A stretch of DNA of 64,000 nucleotides from Pseudomonadota bacterium (GCA_021799355.1 JAJZAQ010000006.1:28879-92878), one strand, 5' to 3'. Shown: positions 1 to 9,008, counted from the first letter of the stretch. A program made the numbers and translations. The notes: a model not told the origin generated them from the letters alone.

Positions 1-153
1 CCGCTTCCTGCGCTGCGCGCGGAAGTGCATCAGCGCATCGTGTTCGCTGACAGCGTGGCCGCAGGCCGGCTTGCACGCGAGACGGCGCCGGACAGCGCCG
101 CCGCGCGCGAAATCACCGCGCTGGTGGACGAACTGCTGCGGTGGCCGACATGA
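1..153 (+). CDS. parA: ParA-like partition ATPase, C-terminal 50 residues only
   Basis: Frame 1 is open from the window edge to TGA at 151-153. It encodes a tail containing RIVFADSVAAGRLARE and ending in LLRWPT. This matches the end of ParA/Soj-type ATPases of Tn4371 ICEs, where the sequence around 'F.DS...G.....E' is conserved before a terminal helix. The nucleotide-binding motifs would lie upstream, outside the window. It overlaps the next gene by ATGA. The family is assigned from this short tail plus position, so the identification is good but not certain. Confidence 0.7.
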   Translation, partial: PLPALRAEVHQRIVFADSVAAGRLARETAPDSAAAREITALVDELLRWPT

Positions 154-422
154 CAGCGAAGCCGCCACCTCGCGCAAAGCGCGTCGGCATCGGCGCGCGT
201 CCACCTGCGAATCCGCACGCCGAGGCGTGGATTCGCCAGGGCGATGCCGATGCACTTGGCAAGGGCGACCTCTACACGGCTCGCCTGACCCTCGACATCA
301 CGCCCGCGATGCGGGCGCGCATCAAGGTTTCGGCTTTCACGCAGGGCGTGACCGTGGCCGACCTGCTGCGCGGCCTGCTGGAGCGGGAGTTTCCAGAGCA
401 CCGCAGGGAGAACACCCCATGA
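150..422 (+). CDS. Small partition-associated (ParB-like) protein of Tn4371 ICEs
   Basis: This encodes 90 residues. The ATG at 150 overlaps the parA stop (ATGA); a GTG nine bases upstream is also possible. The N-terminus is basic and proline-rich (TAKPPPRAKRVGIGARPP). It is followed by a compact region, TARLTLDITPAMRARIKVSA then GVTVADLLRGLLEREF, which reads like a ribbon-helix-helix DNA-binding fold: a beta strand followed by two helices. Coupling to parA suggests a partition or centromere-binding partner acting on the excised element. The product has no experimentally defined role that I can name. Confidence 0.65.
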   Translation: MTAKPPPRAKRVGIGARPPANPHAEAWIRQGDADALGKGDLYTARLTLDITPAMRARIKVSAFTQGVTVADLLRGLLEREFPEHRRENTP

Positions 423-952
423 CCGCATCCGCTTCGCCTGCCGCTGGCGCGGCCACGGCTGCGCTCGCAGCACCTTCCGGCCATCCTGCCAGCGCGCCGC
501 TGACGCGCGTGGCGCTGGCCTACATCGAACCACGCTTCAAGCTCTACCTGCGCTTCGGCGAACCTGCGCGCACGCACCAGCTCAACCGCTGGCGGCGCTG
601 CGCCGTGTTCCTGCCGGGTGCCATGTTGTGCCGCATCCGGTGGGAGGCCAACGACTACGGCACGATCCGCTGGCAGCTCATGGTGATGCAGGCTTGCACG
701 CCGCTCGACGCGGCGCAGCGCATCCCCGGCGTGCAGCCGGGCGCACGCCTGCTGCTGCACGCCGAAGGCGAAAACGCGGTGCGTGCCGTGCTGAAACGCA
801 TCGACGGCATCGACGCACAGAGCATCGCCGCCATCGACGTGTCGCCCGCGTATTGGCGCACGCTCGCCAACCGGCTCGCGGCGCGCCTGCCGCTGCCCGA
901 ATACACCGCAGAACGGCACGCCGCCTGGCTGGCCGGGAGAACATTCCCATGA
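419..952 (+). CDS. DUF2840 domain protein
   Basis: This 177-residue protein starts at an ATG overlapping the previous stop (ATGA). After a low-complexity Ala-rich leader of about 25 residues it carries the DUF2840 core, with motifs YIEPRFKLYLRFG, NRWRRCAVFLPG and WEANDYGTIRWQL. The family is almost confined to Tn4371-type ICEs between parA and traF, and its function is unknown. No signal peptide or membrane segment is evident, so it is probably cytoplasmic. It again overlaps the next gene by ATGA. Confidence 0.8.
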   Translation: MTASASPAAGAATAALAAPSGHPASAPLTRVALAYIEPRFKLYLRFGEPARTHQLNRWRRCAVFLPGAMLCRIRWEANDYGTIRWQLMVMQACTPLDAAQRIPGVQPGARLLLHAEGENAVRAVLKRIDGIDAQSIAAIDVSPAYWRTLANRLAARLPLPEYTAERHAAWLAGRTFP

Positions 953-1536
953 CCGCGATTTCCACGACCGGCCCCGCGCCGCATCCTCGCTCGCGCCTGC
1001 GCGCTCGCATCGTGCTGGCGGGCTTCACCGCCGCCGGCCTCGCTGCTTTGGCCTGGGCGGCGTTCGTGCAGCCGCTGCCGCGCCTGATCTACAACCCGTC
1101 CGACAGCGTGGCGGTCGGCTGGTATCGCGTGCAGCCGCTCGACCATCGGGCGGCCTCGCTGCCACGTCCTTTGTCCGTGGACAGCATCGTCCTGACCCGA
1201 TTGCCTGCCGACGCTGCCGCGCTCGCTGCGCAGCGCGGCTACCTGCCGGCCCGCGTGCCGTTGCTCAAACGTGTAGGCGCGGTCGCGCCGCAACACGTTT
1301 GCATCGTCGCCGGGCAGGTACGCATCGACGGCGTGCCGGTGGCCGCCGCGCTGCCTGCCGACCGGCTGGGCCGGCCGCTGCCATCCTTGCTGCTTTGCCG
1401 CCGCCTCGAACCGGGCGAGCTGTTCCTGTTGAGCGTGACGAATCCGGCCTCGTTCGACAGCCGCTATTTCGGCCCGGTCAGCGCGTCCGCCGTGATCGGC
1501 GTCGCGCATCCGGTGTGGATGGAGACACGCCCATGA
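949..1536 (+). CDS. traF: TraF, S26-family conjugative signal peptidase
   Basis: This 195-residue protein has one N-terminal membrane segment (about residues 22-42). The region after it, NPSDSVAVGWYRVQPL, contains the S26 serine-nucleophile motif (S-x-x-x-G-W/M-Y). A lysine in VPLLKRVGAV fits the general base. The tail SFDSRYFGPV matches the conserved 'DSR.fGPv' box. In IncP-type systems TraF matures and cyclises the TrbC pilin, which is encoded at about 15 kb here. Its start overlaps the DUF2840 stop (ATGA). Confidence 0.88.
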   Translation: MTAISTTGPAPHPRSRLRARIVLAGFTAAGLAALAWAAFVQPLPRLIYNPSDSVAVGWYRVQPLDHRAASLPRPLSVDSIVLTRLPADAAALAAQRGYLPARVPLLKRVGAVAPQHVCIVAGQVRIDGVPVAAALPADRLGRPLPSLLLCRRLEPGELFLLSVTNPASFDSRYFGPVSASAVIGVAHPVWMETRP

Positions 1537-1988
1537 TGGCCGCCGATTCGCTGCACGTCGCCGTGCCTCTCATCGTGCCATCGGGCATGTCGTTCCGGCT
1601 GCTGCCGCCGTGTCGTCGCGCGTGCAGCGCGGGCGCATTCGCACCGCACTTCGCGCTGCCTTCGGCGCAGCCGTCCAACGTGCAGGCGTCTTGCCTCGAA
1701 CGCGCCCGGCCTGCGGCCGTGCCCGCGTTCGCCGGCGCGCTGGCTGCTCGCGCAGCAGCGCCGCGGGGCCGCCGCTGCCCGGAGCGTCAGCGAGGGGCAA
1801 AGGCGGAAGGCAAGACAAAAGGACGCGGCACCGGGCCGCGTCGAAAGCCAGTCTGCACGTGGGGTTGGCGCAGCACGACGCGGCTTCGCCGCCGTGCCGC
1901 TTGTGGCGCGAAGCCCGCGCCGATGCAGGCATGTCCGCGTGCATCGCACGACCGGACACGCCAGAGCTTGCAGGGAGCGCAGCCATGA
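1533..1988 (+). CDS. Unknown basic ORF coupled between traF and the relaxase
   Basis: An ATG at 1533 overlaps the traF stop (ATGA), and this frame's TGA at 1986-1988 overlaps the relaxase ATG at 1985. It would encode about 151 residues, very rich in Arg, Ala and Pro, with several Cys and no recognisable fold. The double ATGA linkage argues that it is translated and couples traF to the relaxase. The odd composition argues that it may be only a translational bridge. I do not recognise a family. Confidence 0.45.
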   Translation: MMAADSLHVAVPLIVPSGMSFRLLPPCRRACSAGAFAPHFALPSAQPSNVQASCLERARPAAVPAFAGALAARAAAPRGRRCPERQRGAKAEGKTKGRGTGPRRKPVCTWGWRSTTRLRRRAACGAKPAPMQACPRASHDRTRQSLQGAQP

Positions 1989-3970
1989 CCGACCGCCGCG
2001 ACGACGATTTCCGCATCCGCCCCAGCGCCCCGAAGAACCGGGGCCAGGGCTTCGTCTCCAAGGTGCTCAAGCAGGCAGGCAAGGCCAGCAGCGGCAAGTC
2101 CTCGGTGCGCTCTCCTGGGACGGCTGGCGGCACCGGGAGGGGCACCGGCCAGCGGCCCGGCTCGCGCCTAGGGCGCGGCCACACGGCGGCGCGCTTCGCC
2201 GGCGCGAAGCTGACGCCCATGTCGCGGCGCGTGACCATCAAGACGCTGCTGGTCAACCAGCGCCAAGCCAGCGCGCAGTCGCTCGCCAAGCACCTGCGTT
2301 ACATCGAGCGCGACGGTGTGGGCCTCGATGGCGAGCCGGGCCAAGCCTACGGGCCGCAGACCGATGCCGCCGACCTCGACGCCTTCAAGGAACGCTGCGC
2401 CGACGATCGGCACCATTTCCGCTTCATCCTCTCGCCCGAGGATGGCGCGGAGTTGGAAGACCTGCGCACCTACACGCGGCACCTGATGGGCCGCATGGAA
2501 GCCGACCTGGGCACGGGCCTCGATTGGGTAGCCGTCAACCACTGGAACACCGACAACCCGCACACGCACATCGTCGTGCGCGGGCGCGACGACATCGGCA
2601 AAGACCTCATCATCGCTGGCGACTACATCGCCGATGGCTTCCGCCATCGCGCCGCCGAACTGGCGACCGAATGGCTGGGGCCGCGCACCGAACTGGAAAT
2701 CCAGCAGACCTTGCAGCGCGAGGTGGAGCAGGAGCGGTGGACGAGCCTCGACCGCACGTTGCAGCGCGAGGCCGGCGAGGATGGTCGGGTGCAGATCGAA
2801 CGCTTCAACGAACCCCGGCTGCAACGCCAGCGCCTGCTGCTGATCGGCCGCCTGCAACGCTTGCAGCGCCTGGGCCTGGCCGACGAGATGCAGCCCGGCA
2901 CCTGGGCCGTCCATGCCGACGCGGAAAAGACCCTGCGCGCCCTGGGCGAGCGCGGCGACATCATCCGCACCATGCAGCGGGCCATGCGCGGCGAGCCGCG
3001 CGAGTTGGCGGTGTTCGAGCCGGGAGACGATGGCCGAACCATCCTCGGCCGCGTGGCCGCGAAGGGGCTGGCCGACGAGCTGCGCGACCGGGGCTATCTG
3101 GTCATCGACGGGGTGGACGGCAAGGCCCACTATGTTGCGCTCAACGCCCGCGACGAACTGGCGAACTATCCAACCGGCGCCGTGGTGGAGGTGAAGGGAT
3201 CTGCCGACGTGCGCGCAGCCGACAAGAACATCGCCGCGCTGGCGAGCGATGGCCTGTACCGCACCGACCACCACCTCGCCATCGCGCAGGGCCAGGCCGT
3301 GCCGGGCCGCGATCCGCAGGAAGTCGTCGCCGCCCATGTCCGCCGGCTCGAAGCCCTGCGCCGAGCCGGCATCGTGGAGCGCGTGGCCGAAGGGCTGTGG
3401 AAGGTGCCGGACGACCTGCCCGAGCAGGGCCGTCGCTACGATGCGCAGCGCCTGGGCGGCGTGGCGGTAGAGCTGAAATCGCACCTGCCCATCGAGCGGC
3501 AGGCCCGCGCGATCGGGGCCACCTGGCTCGACCAGCAGTTGATCGGCGGCGGCTCGGGGCTGGGCGACCTGGGCTTTGGCGGCGAGGCCAAGCAGGCGAT
3601 GCAGCAGCGCGCCGACTTCCTGGCCGAACAGGGACTGGCAGAGCGGCGCGGGCAGCGCGTGATCCTCGCCCGGAACCTGCTGGGCGCACTGCGCAATCGG
3701 GAACTGGCGCAGGTTGCCAAGAACATTGCCGCCGAATCCGGGCTGGAGCATCGGCCGGTGGCCGATGGCCAGCGCGTGGCTGGCATCTACCGCCGCAGTG
3801 TCATGCTCGCCAGCGGCCGTTACGCGATGCTCGATGACGGCATGGGATTCAGTCTGGTTCCGTGGAAGCCTGTGATCGAGCAGCGGCTGGGGCAGCAGCT
3901 CGCCGTGACGGTGCGTAGCGGAATTGCGTCATGGGAAGTTGGGCGTCAACGCGGAGCATCCTTGGGATAA
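1985..3970 (+). CDS. Relaxase/mobilization nuclease, VirD2/TraI-like with DUF3363
   Basis: This 661-residue protein is the DNA-nicking enzyme of the ICE: it cuts at oriT and is carried by the strand to the recipient. After a basic leader, SLAKHLRYIERDG (about residues 95-107) holds the candidate catalytic tyrosine. WNTDNPHTHIVVRGRDD (about 184-200) contains the His-rich metal-binding motif. The remainder is the DUF3363 region, which ends naturally in SWEVGRQRGASLG. The start at 1985 overlaps the upstream stop. The cargo begins 44 bp after its stop, so the usual downstream neighbour traR is displaced. Confidence 0.9.
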   Translation: MTDRRDDDFRIRPSAPKNRGQGFVSKVLKQAGKASSGKSSVRSPGTAGGTGRGTGQRPGSRLGRGHTAARFAGAKLTPMSRRVTIKTLLVNQRQASAQSLAKHLRYIERDGVGLDGEPGQAYGPQTDAADLDAFKERCADDRHHFRFILSPEDGAELEDLRTYTRHLMGRMEADLGTGLDWVAVNHWNTDNPHTHIVVRGRDDIGKDLIIAGDYIADGFRHRAAELATEWLGPRTELEIQQTLQREVEQERWTSLDRTLQREAGEDGRVQIERFNEPRLQRQRLLLIGRLQRLQRLGLADEMQPGTWAVHADAEKTLRALGERGDIIRTMQRAMRGEPRELAVFEPGDDGRTILGRVAAKGLADELRDRGYLVIDGVDGKAHYVALNARDELANYPTGAVVEVKGSADVRAADKNIAALASDGLYRTDHHLAIAQGQAVPGRDPQEVVAAHVRRLEALRRAGIVERVAEGLWKVPDDLPEQGRRYDAQRLGGVAVELKSHLPIERQARAIGATWLDQQLIGGGSGLGDLGFGGEAKQAMQQRADFLAEQGLAERRGQRVILARNLLGALRNRELAQVAKNIAAESGLEHRPVADGQRVAGIYRRSVMLASGRYAMLDDGMGFSLVPWKPVIEQRLGQQLAVTVRSGIASWEVGRQRGASLG

Positions 3971-4014
3971 TCAGTGCGATGGTTTCGAGCCCTACGATTC
4001 AGGAGCACCGAGCA

Positions 4015-5949
4015 TCACGCCGTCTGCGACCGGCGAGCAGTCTGGGCATTCAGCGCAAAACCGGCCAATGCAATGATGAGGATCACGGCTTGCGCTATGG
4101 TGGTCTCTGCCGACGGATAGATTCCAAGCACTTCGATGCGTGGCCAATGGATCGGACTGGCGCTCAGCCAACCGGCTTCTTGAAGACCCGCGACTCCCTT
4201 GCCCGCGAGCACGACCGCGAGGACAGCCACCAGAATCGAGCTGAGGCTGAAGAACTTGCCAATCGGCATGCGGGCGCTGGTGCGCAGCATGAGCCATGCG
4301 AGGATGGCGAGGGCGGCCATCCCGCTCAGCAGTCCACCGAGCAATGCACCGTTGTTGCCGTCACCGGCCAGGGCCGAGTAGAAGAGCACCGTCTCGAAAA
4401 CCTCGCGGTAGACGGCGATGAACGACAGCGCGAACAATGCCCATGCCGAGCGGCGCGTCATGGCTGCGGAGAGTTTTTCCTTCAGATATGCCTGCCATTT
4501 GCCGGCGGTGCTCTTCTGGTGCATCCAGAGGCCGACACTCAACAGAACAATGGCAGCGAAGAGTGACGACACCCCTTCGGTCACCTCCCGACTGGCACCG
4601 CTGATGCTCACGAAGTAGGTTGCCACGGCCCAGGTCAGGCCGCCGCAGGCCAGCGCCACGATCCAGCCGCCGTGGACGTAGGCCAGGACATCGCGCCGCT
4701 CAGCCTTCTTCAGGAAAGCGAGCATGCCAACGACGATCAACAGCGCTTCCACGCCTTCGCGCAGCAGGATGGTGATCGAGGCAATGAAGGTGGTCAGTGG
4801 CTCGGCTTTGTCCGCCCCCAGTTCGGTATCGACTTGGGCAAAAAGGTAGTCCAGCTTCTGCGCTGTAGCGTCCGCTTGCTCCAGCTTGCCGCTGGCAAGT
4901 GCGCCGCGGTAGGCCAGCATGGCGTTTTCCACTTCGGTGAGCAGCGTCTGGTTGCGTGCGCGCAATGCCGGCTCCAGTGGTTCAAAACCATCCAAGTAGG
5001 CGGACAAACCCAAGCGCGTCGCGTTGGCCTGGTCCCCTGCGCGCGCTGCAGCAAGGCTCTCCTGAAGCCGTGCACGAGCCAAGCCCAGCCCGCCCGTGCC
5101 GTTGGCGGTGACGGTCACTTCTGGATGGCTGCGGACGTAGGCGGTCAGGTCGCGTGCCGTGTCTTGCGGCATCCGTTCGGACAAGGTGGCCTCGGTCAAT
5201 GTGGCAGCGGCTGCCAAGTCGGGAAAGACGGCTTTGGCGGTGGCGTCTCGGCCCCAGGATTGTTCACCGCGCGCGCGCATGGCGTCGTCGTGCGACAGCG
5301 TTCCGGCGAAAAATGCCAATGCCCACCGATCCTCGTCCGAGAGCGTGGCGAAACTGGGCATCGACGTGCCAGCGACGCCTTGAGAGATGACTTGATAGAG
5401 CGCGAGCACGCTGCGCGAGCGTGCCCGGTCGCGATCGGTGAACGCGATCGGCGGCGGGGTCAGCTTTGCGCCGAGCGGGCCATCGCCCCGACCAGTCGCC
5501 CCGTGGCATGCCGCGCAGTTGGCTTCAAACAGCACCTTGGCGCGTGCGAGATCCGGCGGCGTGGAGGGGGAAAGCGGGAACGGGTACGCCTTGACCAGTG
5601 CCGCCGCCAGTGAATGGGCGCTGTCGGCCACTGTCTTCGCGTCGGCCTTGGCCGCGATGAGTTCGCTCAGTGCCGTGGCCTGGCGCTTCAGTTCGGGGAG
5701 TGCCGGCGTGCTCGGCAGTGCGGCGATCTGCTGCCCCGCTGTCGCGGCGAACTCCTTCATTTCTTCGTATTCGCTTGCACTTTGAACCTTGCCATCCCGC
5801 ACAGCGCCGCCGTAATCGACCGCCAGGTAGTCCAGCAATTGCCAGGTTTGCTTGGCCTTGTCTTGCGTAGCCAGAGGATCGGCATGCGCGACAGAGACGG
5901 CCATGAACCAAGAGAACAGAACGACTGAGAGTATGCGCAGGGCTTGCAT
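4015..5949 (-). CDS. pbrT: PbrT: FTR1-family permease fused to a cytochrome c domain
   Basis: This 644-residue protein is predicted to mediate Pb(II) or Fe uptake at the inner membrane. A signal peptide (MQALRILSVVLFSWFMAVSV) is followed by a helical periplasmic part, then a cytochrome c domain with the haem motif CAACH inside ANCAACHGATGRGDG (about residues 143-157). A second periplasmic helical region leads to a C-terminal permease of about seven membrane helices. It carries both FTR1 Glu motifs, REGVEALL and YREVFETVLF. This architecture and its pairing with pbrR match PbrT of the Cupriavidus pbr locus. A Fur-like dyad lies just upstream. Function is inferred from family and context. Confidence 0.85.
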   Translation of the reverse strand: MQALRILSVVLFSWFMAVSVAHADPLATQDKAKQTWQLLDYLAVDYGGAVRDGKVQSASEYEEMKEFAATAGQQIAALPSTPALPELKRQATALSELIAAKADAKTVADSAHSLAAALVKAYPFPLSPSTPPDLARAKVLFEANCAACHGATGRGDGPLGAKLTPPPIAFTDRDRARSRSVLALYQVISQGVAGTSMPSFATLSDEDRWALAFFAGTLSHDDAMRARGEQSWGRDATAKAVFPDLAAAATLTEATLSERMPQDTARDLTAYVRSHPEVTVTANGTGGLGLARARLQESLAAARAGDQANATRLGLSAYLDGFEPLEPALRARNQTLLTEVENAMLAYRGALASGKLEQADATAQKLDYLFAQVDTELGADKAEPLTTFIASITILLREGVEALLIVVGMLAFLKKAERRDVLAYVHGGWIVALACGGLTWAVATYFVSISGASREVTEGVSSLFAAIVLLSVGLWMHQKSTAGKWQAYLKEKLSAAMTRRSAWALFALSFIAVYREVFETVLFYSALAGDGNNGALLGGLLSGMAALAILAWLMLRTSARMPIGKFFSLSSILVAVLAVVLAGKGVAGLQEAGWLSASPIHWPRIEVLGIYPSAETTIAQAVILIIALAGFALNAQTARRSQTA

Positions 5950-5987
5950 GGGGGCCTTACCGGCAGAAAGTTCGCATCACAAATGCG

Positions 5988-6004
5988 AATGATTATAATT
6001 CATT
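5988..6004 (-). promoter_or_regulatory. Candidate Fur-type operator upstream of pbrT
   Basis: An AT-rich dyad, AATGA-N7-TCATT with TTATAAT in the middle, begins about 40 bp upstream of the pbrT start in otherwise GC-rich DNA. It resembles the GATAAT-repeat organisation of Fur boxes but is not a full match. It may instead be part of the pbrT promoter. Confidence 0.35.
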
Positions 6005-6087
6005 GTTCTTGCGTGCCGCCACACCCGGAAGATCATCAGGGAGCTGTAGGGGCCTGTTGTTATGGCGTTATCGGCCCGGTCCACTGG

Positions 6088-6522
6088 TCACTCGACGGGA
6101 GCGGTCGCTTCCTGCGCATCACACGCGCATCCCGACAGCCCTTGCAGAATTCCGCACGACTCGGCAGGTCTGGCGCCGGAGCACGCATCGCGCAAGTCGG
6201 CCAGTTGGTGTTCCAGTTCGCGCAGCGCATCAATCCGTGATTTCACCTCCCGGATGCGCTCATCCAAAAGCAGGTTGACTTCGCCGCAATCCTGCGCAGG
6301 TCGATCCCGGTAGCTCAGCAAAGCTCGCACGTCGTTCAATGGCATGTCCAGCGAGCGGCAGCGAAGTATGAATTGCAAGCGTTCCACATGCGCCTCTCCA
6401 TACAAGCGGAAGTTCCCTTGGCTGCGGCGAGCCTGCGGCAGCAGCCCCTCTCGCTCGTAGTAGCGGATCGTCACCACCGGACAGGCGGTGCGCTTGGCAA
6501 GTTCTCCGATCTGAAGGTTCAT
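6088..6522 (-). CDS. pbrR: PbrR, MerR-family Pb(II)-responsive regulator
   Basis: This 144-residue MerR regulator has an N-terminal winged helix-turn-helix (MNLQIGELAKRTACPVVTIR), a long dimerisation helix and a C-terminal metal loop. Cysteines fall at positions 14, 55, 79, 114, 123, 132 and 134. That set includes the C79/C114 pair and the extra C132/C134 characteristic of PbrR rather than generic Zn/Cd sensors. The gene diverges from pbrA across a MerR-type promoter and lies upstream of pbrT on the same strand. I chose the ATG at 6522 because it gives the canonical MNLQIGELA start. It should repress and activate pbrA by untwisting the long-spacer promoter. Confidence 0.92.
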   Translation of the reverse strand: MNLQIGELAKRTACPVVTIRYYEREGLLPQARRSQGNFRLYGEAHVERLQFILRCRSLDMPLNDVRALLSYRDRPAQDCGEVNLLLDERIREVKSRIDALRELEHQLADLRDACSGARPAESCGILQGLSGCACDAQEATAPVE

Positions 6523-6544
6523 GTGCGGATTGGGGATAAAGGAC

Positions 6545-6575
6545 TTGACTCTATAGTAACTATAGAGTGTTAAAT
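6545..6575 (+). promoter_or_regulatory. MerR-type pbrA promoter/operator with 19-bp spacer
   Basis: The -35 is TTGACT (6545-6550) and the -10 is TTAAAT (6570-6575), giving a 19-bp spacer. A perfect 9-bp dyad, ACTCTATAG-taa-CTATAGAGT (6548-6568), lies between and over the -35. Overlong spacing with an intervening dyad is the hallmark of promoters controlled by MerR-family activators, here PbrR. Confidence 0.9.
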
Positions 6576-6608
6576 CATCAACCTCATATCTACACAAGAG
6601 GAGTTGCC

Positions 6609-9008
6609 ATGAGTGAATGTGGCTCCAAGGGATGTGGCTGCTCCACCGTTGCGATGCCCAGCCCGAAACCGGACACGGTCGAAGCAGCGTTGCCACAGGT
6701 GCGCTACCGCATCGAGAACATGGATTGCCCGACCGAGGAAGCGTTGATTCGCGACAAACTCGGGAAGGTGCAGGGCGTGAGTAGCCTTGAATTCAATCTG
6801 GTGCAGAGAACACTAGGAATCAGCCATCAGCTTGCCTCGCTGCGCCCTATCGAAGACGCGTTATCGGCTATCGGGATGCGAGCGGTTCGGATGGATGAGA
6901 AGGCGGCTCAGCAAAGTACCTGGTTGTCCATCCAGCAGATGGACTGCCCCACCGAGGAGGCATTGATCCGCGGCAAGCTTGCCGGCGTGCCGGGCGTTGC
7001 GAATCTTGAGTTCAACCTCGTCCAGCGCAGCCTGCACGTCGGGCACACACCCGACGCACTTCCCAATGTGCTTGCGGCCCTGAAATCGCTCGGCTTCGAC
7101 GCCGAGGTGCGCACGGCTTCAACCCCTTCGGCAGCCGAGGCACAAGCGCCTGCACGCACAAACTGGTGGCCGCTGGCAGTGTCAGGCGTCACCGCGACGC
7201 TGGCCGAGGTTGTGTACTGGCTCAACGGCGGCAACCACTGGGTCGTGGTCGCGCTGGCCTTGGTGGCCATCCTCACTGGCGGCCTCACGACTTACAAGAA
7301 GGGCTGGATTGCGCTCAGGAACCGCAACCTGAACATGAATGCGTTGATGTCCATTGCGGTCACCGGCGCCATGCTCATAGGCCATTGGCCCGAGGCGGCT
7401 ATGGTGATGGTGCTGTTCGCACTGGCCGAGGTGATCGAGGCCAAGTCCCTGGATCGGGCTCGCAATGCCATCCGTGGCTTGATGGACCTCGCGCCGGATA
7501 CCGCATTGGTTCAACAAGCGAACGGCAGTTGGGCTACGGTGGACGCCAACGCCGTGCCCGTGGGCAGCCGTGTTCGCGTCAAACCTGGTGAGCGCATTGC
7601 CCTCGATGGCCTGATCGTCGAAGGCCGCTCATCCATCAACCAGGCCCCGATCACTGGCGAGAGCCTTCCGGTTGACAAGGCTGAAGGCGATTCCGTGTTC
7701 GCAGGCACGATCAATGGGGAGGGTTCGTTCGAATTCCGTGTCACCGCTGCCGCCAGCGCATCGACATTGGCCCGCATCATCCATGCTGTTGAAGCGGCCC
7801 AGGGAAGCCGCGCGCCGACGCAGCGTTTCGTCGATCAGTTTGCGCGGCTGTACACACCTATCGTATTCGCGATAGCCCTCGCCGTGGCACTTGTACCTCC
7901 GCTGGTGTTCGGCGTGCCGTGGCTGGACGGGATCTACAAGGCGCTGGTTCTGTTGGTCATCGCTTGTCCTTGTGCTCTGGTGATCTCCACGCCGGTGAGC
8001 ATTGTCAGCGGTCTGGCTGCTGCCGCACGGCACGGCATCCTGATCAAGGGTGGCGTCTATCTAGAAGAGGGGCACAAGCTCAAATGGCTGGCTCTGGACA
8101 AAACGGGCACGATCACGCATGGCAAGCCAGCGCAGACTGATTTCGCAGCCTGGGGCAACGCCGATCCTGATGCGTCCAGATTGCTGGCCGCCAGCCTCGC
8201 CGCCCGTTCGGACCACCCTGTGTCCTTGGCAGTGGCCCGTGCCGCAGTCAACGATGGGTTGACACCGCGTGATGTAGCCGATTTCGCAGCGCTGCCGGGG
8301 CGCGGGGTTCGTGGCGACATCAACGGGCAGATCTATCACCTGGGCAACCACCGCCTGGTCGAGGAACTGGGCATGTGTTCGCCAGATCTGGAATCCCGGG
8401 TGTCTGCGCTTGAAGCCGAAGGCAAGACCGTGGTGATGCTGATCGGTCAGGACGGAGTGCGGGCTCTGTTCGCAGTGGCTGACACCGTGAAGGACAGCAG
8501 CCGCCAGGCCATTGCCGAGCTGCACCGCCTGGGCGTCAAAGCCATCATGCTGACCGGTGACAACCCGCACACTGCCACCGCCATTGCCAGTCAGGTCGGC
8601 ATTGACCGCAGTCGGGGCAATCTGCTGCCCGAAGACAAGTTGCACGAAGTGGAGCAACTGTCGGCCGACGGGAAAACCGGCATGGTGGGCGATGGCATCA
8701 ACGATGCGCCGGCGCTCGCGCGTGCGGATATCGGCTTTGCAATGGGGGCGGCAGGAACCGATACGGCCATCGAAACCGCCGACGTTGCGTTGATGGATGA
8801 CGACCTGCGCAAGCTGCCGACGTTCGTGCGACTGTCCCGTGCAACAGCTAGCGTTTTGAAGCAGAACATCGCCCTCGCGCTGGGCATCAAGGCGGTGTTC
8901 CTGATCCTGACTTTCACCGGGCAAGCCACGATGTGGATGGCGGTGTTTGCCGACATGGGGGCCAGCCTGCTGGTGGTCGGCAACGGGTTGAGGCTGTTGC
9001 GCCGATGA
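6609..9008 (+). CDS. pbrA: PbrA, P1B-type Pb(II)/Cd(II)/Zn(II)-exporting ATPase
   Basis: This 799-residue heavy-metal efflux ATPase of the inner membrane starts with a Cys-rich segment (SECGSKGCGCS). Two heavy-metal-associated-like repeats follow, each bearing MDCPTEEALIR instead of a classical CxxC site. The membrane metal motif is CPC in VIACPCALVIS (about residue 452). The phosphorylation motif is DKTGT (about 497), and the hinge is GDGINDAPALARAD. The ATG at 6609 follows GAGGAG and lies 34 bp after the promoter -10. The gene overlaps pbrBC by ATGA. Pb specificity is inferred from the adjacent pbrR, pbrT and pbrBC. Confidence 0.92.
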   Translation: MSECGSKGCGCSTVAMPSPKPDTVEAALPQVRYRIENMDCPTEEALIRDKLGKVQGVSSLEFNLVQRTLGISHQLASLRPIEDALSAIGMRAVRMDEKAAQQSTWLSIQQMDCPTEEALIRGKLAGVPGVANLEFNLVQRSLHVGHTPDALPNVLAALKSLGFDAEVRTASTPSAAEAQAPARTNWWPLAVSGVTATLAEVVYWLNGGNHWVVVALALVAILTGGLTTYKKGWIALRNRNLNMNALMSIAVTGAMLIGHWPEAAMVMVLFALAEVIEAKSLDRARNAIRGLMDLAPDTALVQQANGSWATVDANAVPVGSRVRVKPGERIALDGLIVEGRSSINQAPITGESLPVDKAEGDSVFAGTINGEGSFEFRVTAAASASTLARIIHAVEAAQGSRAPTQRFVDQFARLYTPIVFAIALAVALVPPLVFGVPWLDGIYKALVLLVIACPCALVISTPVSIVSGLAAAARHGILIKGGVYLEEGHKLKWLALDKTGTITHGKPAQTDFAAWGNADPDASRLLAASLAARSDHPVSLAVARAAVNDGLTPRDVADFAALPGRGVRGDINGQIYHLGNHRLVEELGMCSPDLESRVSALEAEGKTVVMLIGQDGVRALFAVADTVKDSSRQAIAELHRLGVKAIMLTGDNPHTATAIASQVGIDRSRGNLLPEDKLHEVEQLSADGKTGMVGDGINDAPALARADIGFAMGAAGTDTAIETADVALMDDDLRKLPTFVRLSRATASVLKQNIALALGIKAVFLILTFTGQATMWMAVFADMGASLLVVGNGLRLLRR

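Noticed and set aside
2168..3751. 527-codon frame antisense to the relaxase
   Set aside because: It is a mirror of GC-rich coding sequence; the sense strand carries relaxase motifs and ATGA-coupled neighbours.
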